Source: Planctomycetales bacterium (GTDB lineage Bacteria > Planctomycetota > Planctomycetia > Pirellulales > Thermoguttaceae). From it: a DNA stretch of 10,990 nucleotides. Position 1 is the stretch's first letter; every line of letters starts with the position of its first letter. The DNA lies in assembly GCA_007122045.1 (NCBI GenBank), contig SKJM01000714.1, positions 1 through 10,990 of the forward strand, written 5' to 3'. The notes under the pieces were generated by a model. It had not been told where the DNA came from, did not search any database, and was given only the letters and a program-made list of their open reading frames with translations. Positions 6,710-10,990 of this stretch are shown here, in pieces. Position numbers and translations under genes: made by a program.

Positions 6710-7296
6710 CAATCGGCCAGCACGGTGGTGCCTTCGCCTACGTGCTCGATGGTGTAAAGCTCGACGGTGGCCGGCGTCCAGGTTTCGCCGAAGTCGCGCA
6801 TGATCGGGTGGTCGGGGGCGAGGTTCTTGATTTCGCGCGGCCGGTTCGACTCGTGGACCCGCGATTTCACGCCCATGAACTCGTGCCACTTCTCCGAGTC
6901 GCGCAGGCTGTGCAGCGTGTTGTGGATGACCACGGCGGGCACGCCCGACTCGCGGTGCGCGTCGGCAATGCGGGGGGCCAGCGGGTCGTGCTCCCGCAGG
7001 TTGGTCAGACCGTGGTTGTGGATGACGATATCGAACCCGTCGATCCAATTTTCGTCCTCGAACCGGGTTGGCGAGAAGTCGGCCCGGCGGCCGGCTTCGT
7101 AGTCGACGGTCCACTCGATATGAATCCGTTCACTCAGCCCTTCGGCGATAAGCTGCTTCTGGGTTTCGAAATCGTGCCACCCGCCGCCGGTAACCAGTAG
7201 TGCCCGAATGGGGGCGGCAGCATCTTCGGCAAGAGTCGGGCCGGCGATCAACAGGGCCAGGAACAAGGCGCAGCAACGTTTGGCAAGCGTCAACAT
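6493..7296 (-). CDS. Secreted ThuA-like domain protein
   Basis: This 267-residue protein belongs to the ThuA-like (trehalose utilization, class I amidotransferase-like fold) family. The N-terminus is a signal peptide: KR, then a hydrophobic core ALFLALLIAG, with a probable cleavage after TLA near residue 23. The domain starts at IRALLVTGGGWHDF (30-43). It includes the typical IVIHNHGL (90-97), VVIHNTLHS (122-130), APVFGTTIGHDN (216-227) and the final RGVLWATGKL (241-250). The biochemical role of the family is not firmly established; in planctomycetes it is often found near sugar-degrading and sulfatase genes. An aaggaga ribosome-binding site (7305-7311) lies eight bases before the ATG, which settles the start. 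A consensus-like promoter lies at 7391-7419. The gene is divergent from the DUF1080 gene. Confidence 0.9.
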   Translation of the reverse strand: MLTLAKRCCALFLALLIAGPTLAEDAAAPIRALLVTGGGWHDFETQKQLIAEGLSERIHIEWTVDYEAGRRADFSPTRFEDENWIDGFDIVIHNHGLTNLREHDPLAPRIADAHRESGVPAVVIHNTLHSLRDSEKWHEFMGVKSRVHESNRPREIKNLAPDHPIMRDFGETWTPATVELYTIEHVGEGTTVLADCYGERHDRRHVTHWTHQYGKAPVFGTTIGHDNRAVADPVYLDTLARGVLWATGKLDDDGNPLPAYNRSLDTD

Positions 7297-7336
7297 GGGT
7301 GGGGTCTCCTTTTACGGGGGCCAAATAATTGGGGGG

Positions 7337-7379
7337 GCGCCGGCCAAAATACGCCGGCGCGGCTGAGGGCGTTCTCAGC
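7337..7379 (-). other. Two tandem hairpins in the ThuA-like gene leader
   Basis: One is a perfect 8-bp stem, gcgccggc (7337-7344) with gccggcgc (7353-7360), around an 8-base loop. The other is a 6-bp stem, gctgag (7362-7367) with ctcagc (7374-7379). Both lie between the predicted promoter and the ribosome-binding site, so they would be in the 5' untranslated RNA. A protein-binding or attenuation role is possible but unproven. Confidence 0.45.
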
Positions 7380-7390
7380 GATTAAACCCT

Positions 7391-7419
7391 AGCATAGGGC
7401 ATCGCACCGTCGCTGTCAA
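7391..7419 (-). promoter_or_regulatory. Sigma-70-type promoter for the ThuA-like gene
   Basis: On the minus strand a perfect TTGACA (7414-7419) is followed after 17 bases by TATGCT (7391-7396). Transcription would start near 7384, giving a leader of about 88 nt. Confidence 0.6.
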
Positions 7420-7619
7420 ACATGCCGACCCCCCAAATGGACCCCGCGGGGCGCCGGGCGCGCCGGTCGAATGCGCGTCCAAAAGGCAAGCGCGCGGGGC
7501 CAGCCACCCGGACGCGGGGTGCGTGCGTTGCCGCTGGACGCCCCCTTCCCGGCTTGGTAAACTGACACGCTCAAGGTGCTTTTTCCGCCAACGCAACGCT
7601 CACGACCCAGGAGAACCCC

Positions 7620-8402
7620 ATGAATCGCATCCATCTTTGCTCGACACGCCACCTGGTGGGCATCATTGTACTGGGACTGGGGGTTTCAGCCTCCGATGCG
7701 GCTTTCGGCCAGCGCTGGATCAGCGGCATCCCGTGGCAGCAGCCGCCGGTCGTCGAGCCGGGCGAGGACCGCGACCCCCCCTCCGACACCATCGTGCTGT
7801 TCGACGGCGAGAACCTCGACGCCTGGGACGGCGGCGACCAGTGGGATCTGCGCGACGGCTACGCCATCGCCCGCAACCGCGACATCCGCACCAAGCAGCA
7901 CTTCGGCGACGTGCAACTTCACGTCGAGTTCGCCAGCCCCAGCGAAGCGCGGGGCCGCGGGCAGGGGCGCGGCAACAGCGGCGTGTTCCTCATGGACCGC
8001 TACGAGGTGCAGATTCTCGATTCGTGGGAGAATGAAACCTATTTCGAGGGCCAGGCCGCCTCGATCTATAACCAGGCCCCGCCGCTGGTGAACGCCAGTC
8101 GGCCGCCCGGCGAGTGGCAAACGCTCGACATCATCTTCACCGCACCGCGGTTCGACGACGACGGCCAGTTGCAGTCGCCCGCCTACGTCACCGTGCTGCA
8201 CAACGGCGTGCTGGTGCAGAACCACTGGGAAGTGCAAGGCGTCACGCACTTCAACCGCCCGCCCGACTACCGCGCCCACGGCCCCGGGCCCATTCGCCTC
8301 CAGCACCACGGCGATCCGGTGAAGTTCCGCAACATTTGGGTCCGCGAGGTCCGGCAGACGCCGGCGGTCGAGGAGGAGGAGGCTGCGCCCACTGCTCCTT
8401 GA
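7620..8402 (+). CDS. Secreted DUF1080 protein (3-keto-disaccharide hydrolase-like)
   Basis: This 260-residue protein contains the DUF1080 (PF06439) beta-sandwich, now linked to hydrolysis of 3-keto-glycosides in several bacteria. The N-terminus has a signal-peptide-like hydrophobic stretch (residues 11-25) with possible cleavage near AFG at 28-30. The domain spans about 57-244, from IVLFDGENLDAWD through the hallmark GNSGVFLMDRYEVQILDSW (118-136) to GPIRLQHHGDPVKFRNIWVR (223-242). It ends in an acidic, proline-rich tail VEEEEAAPTAP. The ATG at 7620 follows a caggag ribosome-binding site by six bases. It is divergent from the ThuA-like gene and convergent with the sulfatase. The family is firm; the substrate is unknown. 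Confidence 0.92.
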   Translation: MNRIHLCSTRHLVGIIVLGLGVSASDAAFGQRWISGIPWQQPPVVEPGEDRDPPSDTIVLFDGENLDAWDGGDQWDLRDGYAIARNRDIRTKQHFGDVQLHVEFASPSEARGRGQGRGNSGVFLMDRYEVQILDSWENETYFEGQAASIYNQAPPLVNASRPPGEWQTLDIIFTAPRFDDDGQLQSPAYVTVLHNGVLVQNHWEVQGVTHFNRPPDYRAHGPGPIRLQHHGDPVKFRNIWVREVRQTPAVEEEEAAPTAP

Positions 8403-8580
8403 ACCGTTCGCGGCGGTGCTAGGTGCGCGGTCGGCCGCGGGCCGCTGTGAAGAAGTGTCCGGCGGCGGCCGACGTAGAGGCGGGCAGCGGCTTAGCACGA
8501 CGCGGGATGGGCATTCGTGTCCGTCCGCCCAAGACGTACAGGAATATCCTTTCTACCGGCACGGCCGCTCGCCTGACCGA
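8403..8580. terminator. Convergent spacer with a GC-rich hairpin, possible terminator
   Basis: Between the stops of the DUF1080 gene (plus) and the sulfatase (minus), gcggtc (about 8427-8432) can pair with ggccgc (about 8440-8445) to form a GC-rich stem roughly 25 bases after the DUF1080 stop. No T-run follows on either strand, so this is only a possible termination zone. I see no gene here. Confidence 0.25.
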
Positions 8581-10044
8581 TTACGGCTCCAACCGCTCCA
8601 GGCAGGCGCGGACCGAGGCGTTCCACCGGGCGAGTTGCTCGGCCATCTGCTCGACGATTTCGGGATGCTCCGCCGCCAGGTCGTTCGATTCGCCCGGATC
8701 GTCGACCAGGTCGTACAGTTCCCAGCGCCATGGCGGCTCGGCGAACGGCCTGCCTCGGCCGTAGTGGATGAGCTTGTAGCGGTTGTCGCTCAGGGCAATG
8801 CGCCCGTTCGACTGGAACGCGATGGGCCGCGGCCGCTCCGTCATTCGCCCGTCGATGAGCGGAAGGAGGCTCACGCCGTCCATCGGCCGGCCGGCGGGCA
8901 GGTCGAGCCCCAGCAGGTCGGCGATGGTCGGCACGTAATCGCTGGTGACGGCCGGCACGGCGGTGTCGCGCCGCGCGGCGATGCGGGCGGGCCACTCGAG
9001 CAGTCCCGGCACGCGGATGCCCCCTTCGTACAGGTCGCGCTTCCGGCCCCGCAGCGGACCGGCCGAGCCCGGCATGGTGGGGTTTCCCTCCGGGCCGTTG
9101 TCGGAAGTGAGCCAGATCATCGTGTTCTCCGCCGCGCCCAGGCGGCGCAGCGCGCGGCGCAGCCGGCCAATCTGCGCGTCGGCCGCCCGGATGCAGCCGT
9201 AATAATGCTGCCCGAACCGGCTGAGTTCCGAAAACGGCGCCGTGTCGTCCGCTCCGGCCACCACCGGCCAGTGCGGCTCGTGGAACCAGATGACCGCCAG
9301 AAACGGCGCCTCGCCGGCCACGCTCTCTTCAATGAACGGAATTGCCCGGTCCATGATGACCCGGGCGTTCGGGCCGTCGAGGTTCTCGGTTACCTCCTCG
9401 CCCCGCTCGTTCCAATAGCGGGTGCCGTAGTGCATGGTATTGTCGGGCGCGATGTCGGGGTCCCACCAGTGCTGCAGGTTGCCGGGATGGTCGGAGAAAT
9501 CGCGGGGGCGGACCATCGGGTTGTAGGTGGGCACCTTGCTCTCGGTTGCGAGGCACACCTCGAAGCCGCGCTTCCACGGCGGCGCGAAGTGCTGCGTCCG
9601 GCCGGGCCGGCCCCGGTTCGCGTCGGTCACCTCGGTGGTGAGCGTGCCCAGGTGCCACTTGCCGAACAGGCCCGTCCGGTAGCCCGCGCCCTTCAGCAGC
9701 GTCGCCAGGTTCACTTCATCCTCGGGCAGGTGCCCCACGTTGGCGAAGAACACGCCGTAGCGGAACGGATGCCGCCCGGTCAGGGCACTTCCGCGCGTGG
9801 GGCTGCACACCGGCGCCGCCGCGTAAAACCGATCGAACACCAGCGAGGTCTCGGCCATCGCGTCGATGTGGGGCGTGCCCCCGTGTTCGCACCCCTGGTA
9901 GCCCACGTCGGCCCAGCCGAGGTCGTCGAACATGATGAGGATCACGTTGGGGCGTTCGGCGGCCGCGACCCCGGGGGGAAGCCATGCGGCAGCCACCAGA
10001 AGCGCACAGAACCAGGAAAACGCGTGGCAGGAAACTCGATACAT
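8581..10044 (-). CDS. Secreted type I sulfatase (Cys-type, arylsulfatase A-like)
   Basis: This 487-residue enzyme should hydrolyse sulfate esters, probably on sulfated sugars, outside the cytoplasm. A signal peptide (hydrophobic WFCALLVAAAWLPPGVAAA, about 11-29) precedes the sulfatase start RPNVILIMFDDLGW with metal ligands D40 and D41. C80-S-P-T-R84 fits the C-x-P-x-R consensus, where C80 is converted to formylglycine. Further active-site residues follow family positions: K129 and H131 in GKWHLG, H255 in WFHEPHW, D315-N316 in TSDNGPEG, and K335. The C-terminal subdomain includes the family ELYDLVDDPGESNDLA. Two adjacent ATGs exist (10047 and 10044). A ggagg site at 10050-10054 is two bases from the first and five from the second, favouring 10044. 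The open frame extends far upstream but reads antisense to trpC and is not part of the gene. No maturation enzyme is in view. Confidence 0.95.
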   Translation of the reverse strand: MYRVSCHAFSWFCALLVAAAWLPPGVAAAERPNVILIMFDDLGWADVGYQGCEHGGTPHIDAMAETSLVFDRFYAAAPVCSPTRGSALTGRHPFRYGVFFANVGHLPEDEVNLATLLKGAGYRTGLFGKWHLGTLTTEVTDANRGRPGRTQHFAPPWKRGFEVCLATESKVPTYNPMVRPRDFSDHPGNLQHWWDPDIAPDNTMHYGTRYWNERGEEVTENLDGPNARVIMDRAIPFIEESVAGEAPFLAVIWFHEPHWPVVAGADDTAPFSELSRFGQHYYGCIRAADAQIGRLRRALRRLGAAENTMIWLTSDNGPEGNPTMPGSAGPLRGRKRDLYEGGIRVPGLLEWPARIAARRDTAVPAVTSDYVPTIADLLGLDLPAGRPMDGVSLLPLIDGRMTERPRPIAFQSNGRIALSDNRYKLIHYGRGRPFAEPPWRWELYDLVDDPGESNDLAAEHPEIVEQMAEQLARWNASVRACLERLEP

Positions 10045-10389
10045 CATTGCCTCCGGTTGTGCGAGGTGCCCGACTAATTGGAAACTGGACGAAGCCTGCA
10101 TACCCTCAACGATAATCGGGCGACCGGGCGACTGCAAGGGGAGACAACAGCAGTATCGATGGCCCGGGTCTTCACGCAGGAATGGCGGTGGGCCTCGATC
10201 GCTTCCGGATTGCCCGACAGTCGCCATGGCGTCACGCCGGGCATGTTCGTCCCTCGGAACGTCGCGGACGAGGGGCGCGATGCGCGGCGGGCGCGCCGAC
10301 CGGCTTGACCGGCCATCGCCGAGCGGGCAAAATATGGCAGACGGAATACCTCCCGGAAGCCGCGCCCTGCCGAAGATACGTACCGCCCC
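10045..10389. other. Divergent intergenic region between the sulfatase and trpC
   Basis: These 345 bp contain no gene that I can support; the open frames on both strands have no family resemblance. It holds the sulfatase ribosome-binding site (10050-10054) and a likely trpC promoter (10305-10333). I see no tryptophan-rich leader peptide or attenuator before trpC and no convincing sulfatase promoter. Confidence 0.55.
10305..10333 (+). promoter_or_regulatory. Sigma-70-like promoter for trpC
   Basis: TTGACC (10305-10310), a 17-bp spacer, and CAAAAT (10328-10333, four of six consensus bases) would start transcription near 10340, about 50 nt before the trpC ATG. The -35 box is the same as in the prfC promoter. 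Confidence 0.4.
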
Positions 10390-10990
10390 ATGACCACCAT
10401 CCTCGACGAAATTGTTGCCGCCAAGCGAGAGGAAATCGCCCGGGCGAAGGCCGCGGTGCCGGAGGCCGCACTGCGCGAGAAGCTGACCGAGACGCCGCCG
10501 CCGCGCGATTTCCTGGCCGCGGTGCGAAGGCCCGCGGGGGAGCAAGCCGGCACCGTGCGGCTCATTGCCGAGGTGAAACGCGCCAGCCCCAGCCGCGGGA
10601 TCATTCGCGAAGACTTCCAGCCGGTCGACATCGCGCTGGCGTACCAGCGGCACGGGGCAAGCTGTATCAGCGTGCTCACCGACGCGCCGTACTTTCAGGG
10701 CAGCCTCGACATTCTCCGCCAGGTGCGCGCGGCCGTTGCCCTGCCGGTGCTGCGCAAGGACTTCCTCGTCGATCCGTACCAGGTGCTCGAAGCCCGGGCC
10801 GCCGGGGCCGACGCCGTGCTGCTGATTGCCGAGTGCCTCGGCGACGCCCAACTCAGGACACTGCACGAGGCTATTTGCGCGTTGGGTATGACGCCGCTGG
10901 TCGAGTTGCACGAGGCGGGCAATCTGCCTCGCGTGCTGGCCGCCGGCGCGCGGCTGATCGGCATCAACAATCGCGACCTGCGCACGTTCC
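10390..10990 (+). CDS. trpC: Indole-3-glycerol-phosphate synthase, N-terminal 200 residues
   Basis: This cytoplasmic enzyme closes the indole ring in tryptophan synthesis, turning carboxyphenylamino-deoxyribulose phosphate into indole-3-glycerol phosphate. The visible 200 codons are cut by the right window edge; the family is about 260-270 long. The start MTTILDEIVAAKREEIARAK is typical of TrpC. The TIM-barrel carries IAEVKRASPSRG (Glu and Lys of the active site), VLRKDFLVDPYQV (catalytic Lys), AGADAVLLIA, the Glu of LVELHEAG, and IGINNRDL (Asn). The ATG at 10390 is the natural start by homology; no Shine-Dalgarno site is visible. It is divergent from the sulfatase, which is probably an unrelated neighbour. 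The part seen here is intact. Confidence 0.96.
   Translation, partial: MTTILDEIVAAKREEIARAKAAVPEAALREKLTETPPPRDFLAAVRRPAGEQAGTVRLIAEVKRASPSRGIIREDFQPVDIALAYQRHGASCISVLTDAPYFQGSLDILRQVRAAVALPVLRKDFLVDPYQVLEARAAGADAVLLIAECLGDAQLRTLHEAICALGMTPLVELHEAGNLPRVLAAGARLIGINNRDLRTF

Larger units (their letters stand above)
7297..7619. other. Divergent intergenic region between the ThuA-like and DUF1080 genes
   Basis: These 323 bp hold no gene. On the minus strand they contain a good promoter for the ThuA-like gene (7391-7419), two tandem hairpins in its leader (7337-7360 and 7362-7379), and its ribosome-binding site. The plus-strand half shows a caggag ribosome-binding site for the DUF1080 gene (7608-7613) and a taaact -10-like box near 7558 with no good -35 partner. 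Confidence 0.6.

Noticed and set aside
5950..7200. 416-codon plus-strand frame over the ThuA-like gene
   Set aside because: It spans the end of one real gene and the antisense of another, with no start site or motif of its own.
8416..10077. 553-codon plus-strand open frame over the sulfatase
   Set aside because: It mirrors the sulfatase on the opposite strand and has no family motifs; it is an effect of GC-rich codon use.
10340..10389. Trp attenuator or leader peptide before trpC
   Set aside because: No short ORF with clustered Trp codons and no terminator/antiterminator pair is visible.
10045..10911. Long upstream extension of the sulfatase frame on the minus strand
   Set aside because: It runs antisense through the intergenic region and trpC. 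The signal peptide and ribosome-binding site place the true start at 10044 or 10047.
1..10990. CRISPR array, prophage, toxin-antitoxin or defence genes
   Set aside because: I saw no regularly spaced direct repeats, phage structural genes, or recognisable defence domains on either strand.

Overview
The window looks like a chromosomal stretch from a GC-rich planctomycete, most likely of the Pirellulales type. This is inferred from content, not proven. It carries secreted C-x-P-x-R sulfatase, ThuA and DUF1080 proteins, all with signal peptides and typical of that phylum. Shine-Dalgarno sites are present for some genes and absent for others. The 125-bp inverted repeat beginning with a 'ttggagtgcg(g/a)cggcttgacg' arm is of a kind I associate with planctomycete genomes.

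Layout from left to right. (1) 1-462: the 3' part of a bacterial sn-glycerol-1-phosphate dehydrogenase (AraM/EgsA type), cut by the window edge. (2) 501-1719: a decayed IS4-family insertion sequence with near-perfect 30-bp terminal inverted repeats. Its transposase has three in-frame stops, a frameshift and an internal deletion that removes the third catalytic residue. (3) 1720-2210: a gene-free, GC-rich leader with a near-consensus promoter and a branched stem-loop, leading into (4) 2211-3815, prfC (peptide chain release factor 3). (5) 3864-3988: a 125-bp palindromic repeat. (6) 4054-6191: a two-gene operon of an MFS transporter and a spermidine-synthase-like methyltransferase-fold protein. 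The second gene probably starts at a TTG whose Shine-Dalgarno site begins inside the first gene's stop codon. (7) 6229-6272: the 3' half of a tRNA (anticodon GGC, Ala-like), apparently a remnant, followed by a doubtful short ORF. (8) 6493-7296 (minus) and 7620-8402 (plus): divergent secreted ThuA-like and DUF1080 (3-keto-glycoside hydrolase-like) genes. (9) 8581-10044 (minus): a secreted type I sulfatase. (10) 10390 to the end: trpC (indole-3-glycerol-phosphate synthase), cut by the window edge.

How the genes work together. prfC and trpC are housekeeping genes (translation termination, tryptophan synthesis) and G1P dehydrogenase feeds glycerol-1-phosphate metabolism. The ThuA, DUF1080 and sulfatase genes form a small secreted set suited to breaking down sulfated or modified sugars outside the cytoplasm. 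They are separately transcribed, so a shared pathway is an inference. I found no defence system, CRISPR array, prophage or clearly new multi-gene system. The more unusual items are non-coding: the tRNA half, the palindromic repeat, the structured prfC leader, and the inactivated IS with preserved ends.
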